Below, piece by piece: positions 34,994-46,661 of a DNA stretch of 64,000 nt. The position numbers were made by a program, and so were the translations under genes. The notes under the pieces are model-generated. The model had not been told where the DNA came from. It saw only the letters and a list, made by a program, of their open reading frames with translations, and did no database searches. This stretch comes from Mantis religiosa (lineage: Eukaryota; Arthropoda; Insecta; Mantodea; Mantidae), in NCBI GenBank assembly GCA_030765055.1, contig CM060953.1:185574768-185638767 (forward strand), read 5' to 3'. How positions within the stretch are numbered: position 1 is the stretch's first letter; each line of letters starts with the position of its first letter.

Positions 34994-35716
34994 GTACTTG
35001 CTCCACAAATTTTAACAAATAATCCAATACTTGATCTTGATATTGAAAAAGCAGACATCATACAATATGAAAACTTAATCAGATTACATCATAATGACTG
35101 GGAAAAAAAGAAAGTCACAAGTAAACTTAAAAACTCAACAAATCTTTTTTTACTAAATTCAAAGAAATCAAACAGAAATTAAAAGTTCCTTACTAAAAAG
35201 GAAATTTACAAACAAGTTCGGCCCTTTACAACAATTTTTTACTGAACACTCTCTACAATTAGCTGAAGAATTTCCAAATTCGAAACCTCTTAATGTATTC
35301 TGAAACAAATGACGCTAGAAACAATAAATTTAAGATATAATGTCAATGGATGGCTATATGCTTACACTGACGCTGCCAACTTAACAAACAAATAATGGTG
35401 CTACTGACGCTGGTGCAATATGCTCAAATTTGTGTTTCTACAAAATATTAAATATAAATGCTACAAATTTTAATGGAGAAATTTCGGCAATCTTTCAGAG
35501 ATTACAAAGTCTTCTATATAATATAAATAAATTTGAAAATTTTTTAACATTATCTCACTGTACGAGGGTGGTCTGAAAAGTTTCTGACCTCAACATAAAC
35601 ATGGCAGCTAGTGGCTTTCATTGTTCATCTGTTGACATTTACCAAAGTTCCAGACATTTTGGACGCTCAGTTGCTATGTAACAGCCCTTTGAGTGAGTTT
35701 ATGTGTTTTTAAGAAA

Positions 35717-36700
35717 ATGGACAAAATCGAGTATCGAGACGTCATTAAATATATTTGTTTTTGAAAGACAATACGCCTACACAAATGAAAGTGAGTAGGA
35801 TTCTGTATATGGGGACTCTGCACCATCATTTACCACAGTGAAATTTTAGGCAGTTGAATTTACACGTGGCCGTAAGAGCTTGGGAGACGATGAACGTTCG
35901 GGACGTCCAAAACTGCAACTACCGACGAAAACATCACCAAAATTCACTAAATGGTGCCGCACGATTGCCGAATTAAAGTGAGAGAAACAGCAGAGGTTAT
36001 GAACATGTCAAAAGAACGTGTTTGTCACATATTAAATCAAAATTTAGACATGAGAAAGCAGTCCACGCGTTGTGTGCCGCGTTTGTTCACGTTAGACGAA
36101 AAACGTGTTCGATTGAACTCTGTTGGCGCAGTTTAGGTGCAATAAATCGGAGTTTTGGTGTCGATTAATTACTGCAGATGAAACTTGGGTAGACCGTCAT
36201 ACGCCCGAAACAAAAATACAGTCCAAACTGTTGCCTGCAAAGGGGGGAACCGTCTCCAAAAAGAGAAAAAACTGTTTTTTTTTTTCGGCTGGGAAAATGA
36301 AGGCGACTATTTTTTGGGATAGTTATGGAGTTGTTTTTATCGATTATCTTCAGAAAGAAGAAACCATTACAGGAGCATACTACGCATCATTACTTGACAA
36401 GCTGAAGGCAGAACTTGCGGAAAAACGGCAACATTTGCAAAAAAAAAAAAAAAAAAGGAAATCCTGTTTCACTAAGACAACGCACCGTCTCACACCTCAG
36501 TGGTTGCAATGGCGAAAATCCACGAATTACGGTTTTAATTTCTTGACCATCGACCTTATTCACCAGATCTAGACCCAAGTGACTTGTTTTTGCTCCCTCA
36601 TCTGAAAATTGCGCTCGGAGGACAGAGATTTTCGTCAAATGAAGAGGGAATCACCTTCGTGAACAATTATTTTGCAGAGAAAAACGCCGAGTACTATTTG
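35717..36700 (+). pseudogene. mariner-4 transposase (DD34D), broken, copy 1
   Basis: The ATG at 35717 starts MDKIEYRDVIKYICF, then a stop. The HTH part continues in pieces (TTDENITKIH, then KVRETAEVMNMSKERVCHIL). The catalytic part has ITADETWVDRHTPETK (first D). The HQDN block (second D) is shifted behind an 18-A run (36439-36456), and SPDLDPSDLFLLPHLKIALG carries the third D. The C terminus (AEKNAEYYLDGIRRWEHRWE, ending CVELQGDYVE) is the segment that became the 85-bp repeat. Stops and the A run destroy the frame; the array lies across its natural stop. Confidence 0.85.
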
Positions 36701-39488
36701 GACGGGATACGGAGATGGGAGCATCGCTGGGAGAAGTGTGTAGAGCTACAAGGAGACTATGTTGAAAAACGCCGAGTACTATTTAGACGGGTTACAGAGA
36801 TTAGAGCATCGCTGGGATAAGTGTGTAGAGTTACAAGGAGACTATGTTGAAAAACGCCGAGTACTATTTGGACGGGTTACAGAGATGGGAGCATCGCTGG
36901 GAGAAGTGTGTAGAGTTACAAGGAGACTATGTTGAAAAACGCCGAGTACTATTTGGACGGGATACGGAGATGGGAGCATCGCTGGGAGAAGTGTGTAGAG
37001 TTACAAGGAGACTATGTTGAAAAACGCCGGGTACTATTTGGACGGGTTACAGAGATTAGAGCATCGCTGGGAGAAGTGTGTAGAGTTACAAGGAGACTAT
37101 GTTGAAAAACGCCGAGTACTATTTGGACGGGTTACAGAGATGGGAGCATCGCTGGGAGAAGTGTGTAGAGTTACAAGGAGACTATGTTGAAAAACGCCGA
37201 GTACTATTTGGACGGGTTACAGAGATGGGAGCATCGCTGGGAGAAGTGTGTAGAGTTACAAGGAGACTATGTTGAAAAACGCCGAGTACTATTTGGACGG
37301 GTTACAGAGATTAGAGCATCGCTGGGAGAAGTGTGTAGAGTTACAAGGAGACTATGTTGAAAAACGCCGAGTACTATTTGGACGGGTTACAGAGATTAGA
37401 GCATCGCTGGGAGAAGTGTGTAGAGTTACAAGGAGACTATGTTGAAAAACGCCGAGTACTGTTTGGACGGGTTACAGAGATGGGAGCATCGCTGGGAGAA
37501 GTGTGTAGAGTTGCAAGGAGACTATGTTGAAAAACGCCGAGTACTATTTGGACGGGTTACAGAGATTAGAGCATCGCTGGGAGAAGTGTGTAGAGTTACA
37601 AGGAGACTATGTTGAAAAACGCCGAGTACTATTTGGACGGGTTACAGAGATGGGAGCATCGCTGGGAGAAGTGTGTAGAGTTACAAGGAGACTATGTTGA
37701 AAAACGCCGGGTACTATTTGGACGGGTTACAGAGATTAGAGCATCGCTGGGATAAGTGTGTAGAGTTGCAAGGAGACTATGTTGAAAAACGCCGAGTACT
37801 ATTTAGACGGGTTACAGAGATTAGAGCATCGCTGGGATAAGTGTGTAGAGTTACAAGGAGACTATGTTGAAAAACGCCGAGTACTACTTGGACGGGTTAC
37901 AGAGATTAGAGCATCGCTGGGATAAGTGTGTAGAGTTGCAAGGAGACTATGTTGAAAAACGCCGAGTACTATTTAGACGGGTTACAGAGATTAGAGCATC
38001 GCTGGGATAAGTGTGTAGAGTTACAAGGAGACTATGTTGAAAAACGCCGGGTACTACTTGGACGGGTTACAGAGATGGGAGCATCGCTGGGAGAAGTGTG
38101 TAGAGTTACAAGGAGACTATGTTGAAAAACGCCGAGTACTATTTGGACGGGTTACAGAGATGAGAGCATCGCTGGGAGAAGTGTGTAGAGTTACAAGGAG
38201 ACTATGTTGAAAAACGCCGGGTACTATTTGGACGGGTTACAGAGATGGGAGCATCGCTGGGATAAGTGTGTAGAGTTACAAGGAGACTATGTTGAAAAAC
38301 GCCGAGTACTACTTGGACGGGTTACAGAGATGGGAGCATCGCTGGGAGAAGTGTGTAGAGTTACAAGGACACTATGTTGAAAAACGCCGAGTACTATTTG
38401 GACGGGTTACAGAGATGAGAGCATCGCTGGGAGAAGTGTGTAGAGTTACAAGGAGACTATGTTGAAAAACGCCGGGTACTATTTGGACGGGTTACAGAGA
38501 TGGGAGCATCGCTGGGAGAAGTGTGTAGAGTTACAAGGAGACTATGTTGAAAAACGCCGAGTACTATTTAGACGGGTTACAGAGATGAGAGCATCGCTGG
38601 GAGAAGTGTGTAGAGTTACAAGGAGACTATGTTGAAAAACGCCGGGTACTATTTAGACGGGTTACAGAGATTAGAGCATCGCTGGGATAAGTGTGTAGAG
38701 TTACAAGGAGACTATGTTGAAAAACGCCGAGTACTATTTGGACGTGTTACAGAGATGAGAACATCGCTGGGAGTAGTGTGTAGAGTTACAAGGAGACTAT
38801 GTTGAAAAACGCCGAGTACTATTTGGACGTGTTATAGAGATGAGAACAGCGCTGGGAGAAGTGTGTAGAGTTACAAGGAGACTATGTTGAAAAACGCCGA
38901 GTACTATTTGGACGGGTTACAGAGATGGGAACATCGCTGGGAGTAGTGTGTAGAGTTACGAGGAGACTATGTTGAAAAACGCCGAGTACTATTTGGACGT
39001 GTTACAGAGATGGGAACATCGCTGGGAGTAGTGTGTAGAGTTACGAGGAGACTATGTTGAAAAACGCCGAGTACTATTTGGACGGGTTACAGAGATGGGA
39101 ACATCGCTGGGAGTAGTGTGTAGAGTTACGAGGAGACTATGTTGAAAAACGCCGAGTACTATTTGGACGTGTTACAGAGATGAGAACATCGCTGGGAGTA
39201 GTGTGTAGAGTTACGAGGAGACTATGTTGAAAAACGCCGAGTACTATTTGGACGTGTTACAGAGATGGGAACATCACTGAGAGAAGTGTGTAGAGTTACA
39301 AGGAGACTATGTTGAAAAACGCCAAGTACTATTTGGACGTGTTACAGAGATGGGAGCATCGCTGGGATAAGTGTGTAGAGTGACAAAGGGACTATGTAGA
39401 AAAACGCAGAGTACTATTTGTACGGGTTACAGAGATGGGAGAATTGGTGGGAGAAGGGTGTAAAGTTAAAAGGAGACAATGTTGAAAA
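36676..39488 (+). repeat. 85-bp tandem array made from the end of a mariner transposase gene (about 33 units)
   Basis: The unit begins GTTGAAAAACGCCGAGTACT, continues ATTTGGACGGGTTACAGAG, GGGAGCATCGCTGGGAGAAG, and ends TGTGTAGAGTTACAAGGAGA plus CTAT. In single-copy relatives the same bases encode the last 28 residues of the transposase. The founder unit (36676-36760) starts GAGAAAAACGCC and later units start GTTGAAAAACGCC, so the joint is a shared GAAAAA. As 85 is not a multiple of three, the frame changes each unit. Variants alternate in places (GGACGGGTTAC and GGACGTGTTAC at 38886-39240; GTTGCAAGG in every second unit at 37760-37940), giving 170-bp dimers. The last unit is degraded. Confidence 0.96.
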
Positions 39489-40011
39489 GTAAAAATTCCC
39501 AGAAAGTGTCTTGTATCTTTGTTAGGTCGGAAAGTTTTTAGACCACCCTCGTAAAGCAGCTGCAAATTTTATAACTTCTGATAGGACAGCTAAGAACCTA
39601 AATATTGCAGAATGTCATAAAATCATAAAAAGTTAGTTAATTTAAATAAAAGGTTAATAATTCAATACTTCAATACAATACAGAATTGTAATATCAATAC
39701 TTCACATTTCGTAATACTTAGCAATGAAACAGCTGACTTTCCAGCCAAAAAAGGCAGTAAAATTATGTCAAACTTATTTGAGCCACTAAGTTATCACTCT
39801 ATCAAAGGAATAATTATAATAACATATAATCAAAAAATTAAAGAAAGTAATATATTACAAACAAAAGGGAAGCTATGCGAAATTTTATGTAACAGCACGA
39901 CTAGAATTAATACGCTGTCAAGAAAATATTGTATAGCAACTTTTAGACTTCTAACAGGCCATGGCTGTCTCTGTGAACATATAAATAAATATTTATTTTT
40001 ACTTTGCGGAA

Positions 40012-40048
40012 TATGGCTTTACGTTGGAGGACGTAAATTAAAAGGGGG
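40012..40048 (+). mobile_element. SINE-A tail, right part of the copy split at 34993
   Basis: ATATGGCTTTACGTTGGAGG, then ACGTAAATT and an A/G-rich end. It joins in the right order and strand to the body that stops at 34993. Confidence 0.75.
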
Positions 40049-42379
40049 AAAAAACAATTGAGTCCTAGCGTAAGAATAGAGGGGACCATGCCCACAATTT
40101 AATATGTGGGGCGAGCGACACGTCGAGAAGTGGCCATGAACTACTTCAGCGAATGTTTTGAAACTTTTAAACTGTGGACACATTTTTAACATAAAAATAT
40201 CTTTCTACGTGTGTTAAATGTTACTATAATAAATATTTGCTATACTGTAAATAAAACAAGAAAAACGATGTACCTTTCAATAATTTTGAAAAAGGAATAA
40301 CCGCTTTTAGAAGGCGGAGAAGAAGGTATTCTGTCAGATTCTCTTGTTTAAATGGTAAAACGAAGATGTATTTTTCTCTCTTTTTTCTCGGCTCTCAGTT
40401 GAGTAAAAAAGAAAAGTTTCAGAGTAGAAGATAATGATGACTATATCAGGAAACCATTCATAGTGAATTAGTTTTCTTATTGTAGTTACATCGCTCAGGC
40501 TGGAGAAGGTATCTCATTACGTCCAACTTTCTTTTCCACTTCAACTACTTGGATTCTAAATGACTTTATTTTTCAGGATTGCAGGGCGGGTATTCCAAAG
40601 ATACTTCTCTATAGAGACTTCCAGTCATAATAAGCGGAGACATGTTTTTTTTTCACTCCTGACACCATTATGTGACATAACTACTATTTCCAATTAAAAC
40701 TTGTTCTCTACTCCTATAATAGCTATATCATTGTGATATTATGTGTAATTCACCTATTTATTAGCAACATACTTGTATTATGACCAAGACAACTTATTTT
40801 CTCTATAAAATAACATCTTTTCCAAAGGAAAAATGATAGTTGATGCATTTCTGCAGATGTAAAGTTCATTTCGGCTCGTAATTTCCATGTAGAAATGTTT
40901 CTTTACAAACAATATGCATTTTTTCATGTGTTTGTGAAGCTGTCTACTACATATAAGCAGTTTTTGGCAAACAATGTCCTTGGTAAGAAAAAATATCAGT
41001 ATTTTCCTACCTTAAATAGAACAAAACCAAACAAAACCAAACAAAACCAATAATTTACAAAGATAATAGAAAAAACTTGCCTAACTTAATAATATGGAGT
41101 TTTCAAGAGCAACAGGTTATAAAGCAGCTTTCTATAAGCACATTTTAGGAATTAGAGCCATCAAGATATAATTTGACCAGAAACCAAGGTAATAGGCTTT
41201 TACCAGAAGTGTCATAATGTCGTGTGTGCTAAGATGTATACCTTTGAGTGTGAGAAACATTACATATAGATAATTAAACGGTCATAACCTCTTATACATA
41301 ATTGGACTGTTAATTTATACCTTACAGCTTACATTCCCGTTATTTTATGGTTGTATGACATTGTAAATATAAATATTAAACAATGACGATGATGTTGAAC
41401 ATCTTGATATATTTTTATATTGCGATTCCACAACCGCTGTCAGATGTAATTTTAGCATTAAAATACACGTTTTTAGATTTTAAAATGATACAGTTAACCA
41501 AATTATTGGAGTTTGATTTTATTTTAAGCGGGAATGTTACCTCTATTATCTTAATAACTATATGATAAAATTCTACGTGTTGTTAAAACTCTAAATTGGA
41601 GATACAGTATTACCTAGAAGTGCTGTATCCAATGATAAATAAAACAAAACTAAGGCTACTCTAATATCCTTATTTCTTTACTTATCCAGGCCCTTTTAAG
41701 CAAAAAATGTGGGCATTCAAGGAATTAAATACAAACATTTGACACTCAATAACTACAACTAACCTTTCTTCAGAATTCACCATTTCTAAGTAATAAAAAG
41801 GCAATTTTAACGTTCGAAAGGGACACAAAATAATGTTTTCAGTTGCTGGCGCGGAAAATACAGAACAATGTTACAACTAATTGAACGAACGGAGAAATAA
41901 GTAATGATAACTAAAACTACAAATCATACTTCGCGATGAAGTTTATAGGTTAAGGTTACGGAATATTTAATCATGCAAACCTTCCGTATTAATTTTGATC
42001 GCATACTGAACTTTATTTTGCTAATTTAACACAAAATGCATACTTTATTAACTGAAGAACCAAAAGATATAAACTAACAACGCAAATTTTGCAGTAAAAT
42101 GATCTATAGTTTGGTACTTCAACCTGAGTCGACTATCCTTGGTTTATTACTATACAGGGAGTATCAATAAAATACATGGGGCGCACTCACATCAAAAAAC
42201 CAAAAGAGCTGGTATGAACTTGCGTTTGAAAACAGTTCATTACAGAGTTATTAAAAGACCGTCCTTTGGTTAACACCAATAATAATTTAATGAAATCCAT
42301 GTCCAATGATTGATCGATAATTGGTTGTATTTTAGAGGAAATAAACTAATTTAAGTTGTTTTCCGCTGACTATTTAACA
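40049..42379. other. No recognised feature
   Basis: 2.3 kb of AT-rich sequence with no recognised gene. A short tandem ACAAAACCA motif repeats about three times at 41021-41051. No transposon end was identified. Confidence 0.4.
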
Positions 42380-42399
42380 AGCTTTTATTTGTTTTTGTT

Positions 42400-43020
42400 G
42401 TAGATTACAGAAGACAGAAGAAAATGTGTTCTAATGGATCGAGAGGAATGCACCACGAATAAATATACGAGCTTCAGGCAGAAAGATATCCCACTCCATG
42501 TCCATTCTACAGAATTCAGCAACACTTCAAAAGAGAGTTTCAAATTTGGGGAAAAGAGCAAGAGAATTACCAAGCACTCACCGCAAAGAAGATGACGCAA
42601 ATCCATCAGGTAGCTCAAGACGCATTGGTGAAAGAAAAGGCGATATCTGGAGAAATTTGTTTGTAAATCTTGTACCCCTAAAACATCTTCAGTGGGTGCA
42701 ATGTAAATATAGTGAATTCTGACTCAAGAGGAACCTTATGTTCGTGAGTTTATTAGCATGCACCTTGTTCACAGATGAGACACATTTCGCAATGGTACCT
42801 TTAATGTTCATCATTTAGCTGATGATGTGCTTCAGGATTTCGTCAAAGAATGTGGTTTGTACACAATGGTACGCCAGGTAATGTGTAATTTTTTAAATTA
42901 TGAATTTCCGCAGAGTGGATTGGTAGAGTGGGACTCATTGCGTGGTATGCTCGAACTTCTGATTTAAATTCAACGTATTTCTTGGTCTGGGACATTTAAA
43001 GCTCTGGTTTATTAGACTCC
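42400..43020 (+). pseudogene. IS630-like transposase remnant
   Basis: In shifting frames: LFTDETHFAMV (first catalytic D, near 42768), then WFVHNGTPGN (second block, HDG(A/T)P changed to HNGTP, so the Asp is Asn), then EWIGRVGLIAW, ARTSDLNSTYFLVWDI (the SPDLNxxDFFLWG block with Ser to Thr and Asp to Tyr changes). The order and spacing match IS630-like transposases, but both downstream catalytic residues are altered. The earlier stretch at 42400-42720 is in open frames of uncertain origin. Confidence 0.55.
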
Positions 43021-43429
43021 TTTACGGATATTTACAGACTGAGCGTAGCCACACTGGATATACAAAGAACTCCAGAAATTTAGAACAGTCTATCTCATTT
43101 TTAGTTAATATATCCAGGAATAATACACACTATTTTGGTAACAAAGTATTATCTAAATGTCTCAGACATTTGGTAAGCATATTAATGAATACCAGACAAA
43201 GGTTACAGTCAAACAATTTCTGATCAGGCTAGTGATAAAACAGGTTATAATGGCGGAAGAGAGCGGAGGGTTCAATTACCACGGCTTACACCACCTTCCT
43301 GAAGAAAGGATTCGTCACTGGCAGCCAATGTTCAGTCATTCTGCAGTCAAAGTACGCTTACCAGGATTTCGAAAGGGCACAGCTCTCTTGTATCAAGTAC
43401 ACAACCCCCTTTGACTATGGGGGCTATAC
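43021..43429. other. Unassigned, possibly 5' part of a Penelope-like end
   Basis: Includes an 85-codon frame (43157-43414) without known domains. It runs directly into the PLE-type motif at 43438, so it may belong to that element. Confidence 0.3.
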
Positions 43430-43437
43430 TCCCAGTA

Positions 43438-43478
43438 ACCCTGAAGACAGGCACGATATATGCTCCCGAAACGTTGGT
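43438..43478 (+). ncRNA. Hammerhead-like motif of a Penelope-like end (degenerate)
   Basis: CTGAAGA at 43441-43447 and CGAAAC at 43467-43472, followed by GTT and GGT. ACC (43438-43440) can pair with GGT (43476-43478) as stem I, GGCA with TGCT as a weak stem II, and AC/GT as a minimal stem III. These are hammerhead ribozyme core elements in the right order, and PLE ends are known to carry such ribozymes. Bases between the core and stem II do not pair, so activity is doubtful. Confidence 0.35.
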
Positions 43479-43648
43479 ACCTCACTACATCTACGCCTGG
43501 CTTAAAGCCTGAGAGAACCTCGAATATTCACGCCGTCAGGAAAACTACAGCTCCTGTCCTACTAATCCTTTAAACAGTCGATTTACGAGGTTGACCTGAA
43601 AAGTTTCGGAAAATAAAGATACAAGACAATTTTCCAGAAATCTTTATT

Positions 43649-44928
43649 TTATTTTTCAACATAGTCTCCTAACTCTACTCACTTCTCCCAGCGATGCTCC
43701 CACCTCTGTAACCCGTCCACGTAGTACTCGGCGTTCTTCTCTGCAAAATAGTGATTGCCTCTTCATTTGACCAAATCTCTGTCCTCCGAGCGCAATTTTC
43801 AGATGAGGGAACAAAAAGAAGTCGCTTGGGGCTAGATTTGGTGAGTCAAGCAGTTCAAACCGTAATTCGTGGTTTTCGCCATTGCAACCGCTAAGGTGTG
43901 AGACGGTGCGTTGTGTTGGTGAAACAGGATTTTCTTTTTCTGCAAATGTGGTCGTTTTTCCGCAAGTTCTGCCTTCAGCTGGTCAAGTAATGATGCGTAG
44001 TATGCTCCTATAATGGTTTTAACTTTTTAAAAATAATCGATTACAGTAACTCCATGACAACCCCGAAAACAGTCGCCATCACTTTCCCAGCCGAAAAAAG
44101 CAGTTTTTGCGTTTTTTTGAGCCGGTTCCCCTTTTGTAGTCCACTCTTTGGACTGTATTTTTGTTCGGGTGTATAGTGGAGCACTGAACTTTCATGCTCG
44201 CCTCAGTAGCGTGGTGGTAGCATGTCTGCCTCACGTTCAAGAGGTCCCGAGTTCGAATCTCGGTCAGGGTGAGTTACCTGAATATGGTTTTTCCAGGGTT
44301 TTCCCTTATCCTGAAAGACAAATGTCGGGGTAACTCTAAGCTCTATGAACCCTGGGTTCATTTGAGCATCATTTCACCCATTCCATTCACCGTCCGATAC
44401 GACTATACGTTGGAGGACGTAAATTACAAAAAAAAAAAAAAAAACCTCAAGTTTCATCTACGTAATTAATTGGCGCCAAAACTCGGATTTATTGCGCCTA
44501 AACTGCGCCAACAGAGTGTTGGAAATGTTCATTCGAATGCGTTTTTGGTCTAACGTGGGCAAACGCGGTACCCAACGCGTGGACAGCTTCCTCATGTCTA
44601 AATGTTGATTTAATATGTGACAAACACGTTCTTTTGACATGTTCATAGCCTCTGCTATCTTTCTGACTTTAATTCGGCGGTCGTGTAGCACCATTTGGTG
44701 CACTTTGGCGATGTTTTCGTCGGCAGTTGTACTTTCTGGAAGTTCAGAACGTTCATCGTCTCCCAAGCTCTTACGGTCATATTCAAATTCAGCTGCCCAA
44801 AATTTCACTGTGGTAAATGATAGTGCAGAGTCCCCTTACACGGAATCCAACGCATCTTTGATTTGCGTACGCGTATTGCCTTACAGAAACAAATATTTAA
44901 TGACAGCTTGGTACTCAATTTGGTCCAT
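43649..44928 (-). pseudogene. mariner-4 transposase, copy 2, split by a SINE
   Basis: The start codon at 44926-44928 has the family N terminus in broken frames. From 44808 one frame is open for 116 residues: FWAAEFEYDRKSLGDDERSE, DRRIKVRKIAEAMNMSKERV (second HTH), RWVPRLPTLDQKRIRMN and RRNKSEFWRQLIT. It stops exactly at the SINE, where ADETW should follow. Beyond the SINE the catalytic blocks are recognisable but frameshifted. The end GDYVEK and stop (43649-43651) lie in the last coding segment. This is the best N-terminal half of the family here. Confidence 0.85.
44187..44447 (+). mobile_element. SINE-A inserted in mariner-4 copy 2
   Basis: Full length: GTGGTGGTAGCATGTCTGCC, B box GAGTTCGAATCTCGG, body, and GGAGGACGTAAATTAC followed by 17 A. 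Flanking AACTTTCAT and AAGTTTCAT (8 of 9) is the probable target duplication, cut in the mariner ADETW codons. Confidence 0.93.
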
Positions 44929-45108
44929 TTTCATAAAAACACTCACATCAACTCACTCAAACGACTGTTACATAATTACTAAGCGTCCTAGATAGCTGAG
45001 GATTTGGTGAGTAAGTCTCAACAGATGAACAACGAAATTTACTTGCTTTTATTTAAAAGTGCTGCCATCTTCATGTTGAGGCCGGAAACTTTTCAGACCA
45101 CCCTCGTA

Positions 45109-45780
45109 AATGCTCCGATTTAATAATTTTTGTAATTAAAGACCTCATATTAACATACTTTCAACTCTGCGGAGTTATGGAATGATGTTTCAAAGCTCCC
45201 CAATATTCAACGACCTTCGGGGATATCTCGTTCCACCAAGCGATTACAGGATTCACATATTAGCTGAAGTTGTCCAGCCGGAGGTGACGGTTATCTCTGA
45301 TAGTAGAGTAATGAGGATGGTGAAGGGTGGAAGGACCTACAGAATTCATTGTGCACTCCAAGCTACATGTATCCTGGAAGTATTTCAAGTGAACTATTAG
45401 AGGTAAGGTCTTGGATGACGTTGACCTAAATCGCCACCCTAGAGAAGTGAACAAAACAACGGAGTAACCCAGGCAAAGGAGACTATAATTAAAAGAAAAA
45501 TTATACCATTCCAGCTGAATTAGAGCCCTTGGACTGAGAAATTTAAACGCTGACTGTATGGCTTCATCTATAGATCACTTTACTGCAAAAATGCTTTAGT
45601 TTTTTTTTCATGAAAGTTGGCAGTATATACGTATTTTAGTTACAGAAATGCTGAAACGCTTGCAGCTCCGAAAACGTTTTTGATTAGGTTAATAATCTTA
45701 GATGAGACGCATGCACCCGTAAGTAAGTTTACAAGATCTGGAAGAATGTATATTTGTAGAACTCTTTCTTCATACTTCAC
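45109..45780. other. No recognised feature
   Basis: Short frames only, none with a known motif. Lies downstream of the visible Mctp exons on that gene's strand, so it is probably intron. Confidence 0.4.
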
Positions 45781-45965
45781 GTTCAAGAGGTCCCGAGTTC
45801 GAACCTCGGACAGGCTGAGATATTAGGATAAGATGTTTTCCCTTATCCTCAAAGATGCATGTGTGGTACTCTAAGAGCTATGGACACTAGGTTCATTTGT
45901 GCATCACTTCACTCATTTCATTCATCCGCCGATATAACCTAACCGGTTAAAGAACATAATTTAAA
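45781..45965 (+). mobile_element. SINE-A, 5'-truncated and diverged
   Basis: Begins within the head (CACGTTCAAGAGGTCCCGAG, B box GAGTTCGAACCTCGG), then TGTTTTCCCTTATCC, CTAAGAGCTATGGACAC, TTTGTGCATCACTTCACTC and CCGCCGATATAACC. The tail is altered. Confidence 0.8.
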
Positions 45966-46552
45966 AATAAAACCAAATTTGTAGCTATTATCTCAGTGTA
46001 GCCAATATTCTCTCAATAACGAGCTAATGTCATCAGGTCTTCTTCATTCAGAACAAGTGTAAGGCAAATGCAATATCGTTAATGTCATTATTTGAAGTAT
46101 CTATTGCTAAAGTCGATATAAACTTATTTGTGCACATAAAGCGTGCAGTAGAAATTTCACACAGAGACTTTAAACAGAAAGCATGAGCAAAAAACATTTC
46201 TCTCACAGAAAAGCAATTTGAAATAACAACAGAGCTCAGAATATGCTTGTCTTCAGGCATTTGAACTCTTCAATCCTTGAAAAAATTGCTACAACAAAGT
46301 AAGTTCAGCAACACCAAGACATTTGTAAGCAATATACATATAAATATAAAGATATTCTAGTACAACAAAGAATATTACATTAAGTACACAATAAAACTTC
46401 AATATTCAAATTCCAAATGATAAAAATGCCAATGTAATATCTAAATTTCAAATTTACGATAAAACTAAACAACAAATGAACTATTTTTACTACGGTTATA
46501 TGCACTCGTGCTACAGATACGGGACTAATGTTAGTAAAACAAATGAAGTTAC
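45966..46552 (-). other. Mctp intron sequence, no feature seen
   Basis: Starts with the minus-strand donor GTAACTT right after the exon at 46553-46661. A 70-codon minus-strand frame at 46048-46260 has no recognisable domain. The next downstream exon was not found. Confidence 0.5.
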
Positions 46553-46661
46553 CTGATCTTTGTCTTCTTGTGTTCGCGGCCAGAGGGTAGCACTGAGGAC
46601 GATTTCCCCGAGGTACTCTGGTTTTCCGGGATCACGTAGTTGTAGCGTTATTTCGGACGGC
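46553..46661 (-). CDS. Mctp internal exon (end of a C2 domain)
   Basis: This 109-bp exon completes a codon begun in the exon at 52692-52771 (AA plus G gives Lys). It then encodes 36 residues including EITLQLRDPGKPEYLGEIVL and LWPRTQEDKDQ, the last two beta strands of a C2 domain and the PRTQEDK linker of multiple C2 and transmembrane domain proteins. Acceptor TTGTTTTTCAG and donor GTAACTTC are canonical on the minus strand, and the exon ends in phase 0. Mctp is an endoplasmic reticulum membrane protein with several calcium-binding C2 domains; in Drosophila it supports presynaptic release and homeostasis. The exon is GC-richer than its surroundings and has no stop, as expected for a conserved gene. 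Confidence 0.87.

Larger units (their letters stand above)
35563..39551 (+). mobile_element. mariner-4, copy 1, enlarged to 4 kb by an internal 85-bp array
   Basis: The ends are CGAGGGTGGTCTGAAAAGTT and, on the minus strand from 39551, CGAGGGTGGTCTAAAAACTT. TA is at 35561-35562 and 39552-39553. A normal member of the family is about 1.25-1.3 kb (43586-45106 minus its SINE; 52923-54174). Here the last coding segment has been tandemly multiplied, adding about 2.7 kb, while both terminal repeats stay in place. It lies in the RNase H region of a LINE. Confidence 0.95.
34995..40010 (+). pseudogene. LINE ORF2 (RT end and RNase H) split by mariner-4
   Basis: The left part (34995-35560) shows, over several frames, QYENLIRLHHNDWEKKK, KRKFTNKFGPLQQFF and the start of an RNase H domain (YTDAAN, then NGEISAIFQRLQSLL). 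The mariner at 35563 cuts it, and after 39553 it resumes KAAANFITSDRTAKNLNIAE, ETADFPAKKGSKIM, YCIATFRLLTGHGCLCEHIN. TGHxCLxxH is the C-terminal region of LINE ORF2 proteins of the I/Jockey type that carry RNase H. Both ends are missing, and many stops make it an old relic. Confidence 0.72.
43586..45106 (-). mobile_element. mariner-4, copy 2, with nested SINE-A
   Basis: TA at 43584-43585 and 45107-45108. The ends are CGAGGTTGACCTGAAAAGTT on the left and, from 45106 on the minus strand, CGAGGGTGGTCTGAAAAGTT. The single 85-bp segment is present once (about 43660-43745), so this copy shows the state before expansion. A SINE-A lies at 44187-44447. Confidence 0.94.

Noticed and set aside
40012..40048. 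Idea that SINE-A takes its tail from the LINE ending at 40010
   Set aside because: The LINE stops inside its coding region, and the missing SINE body is found at 34800-34993. A split SINE explains the juxtaposition better than a shared 3' end.
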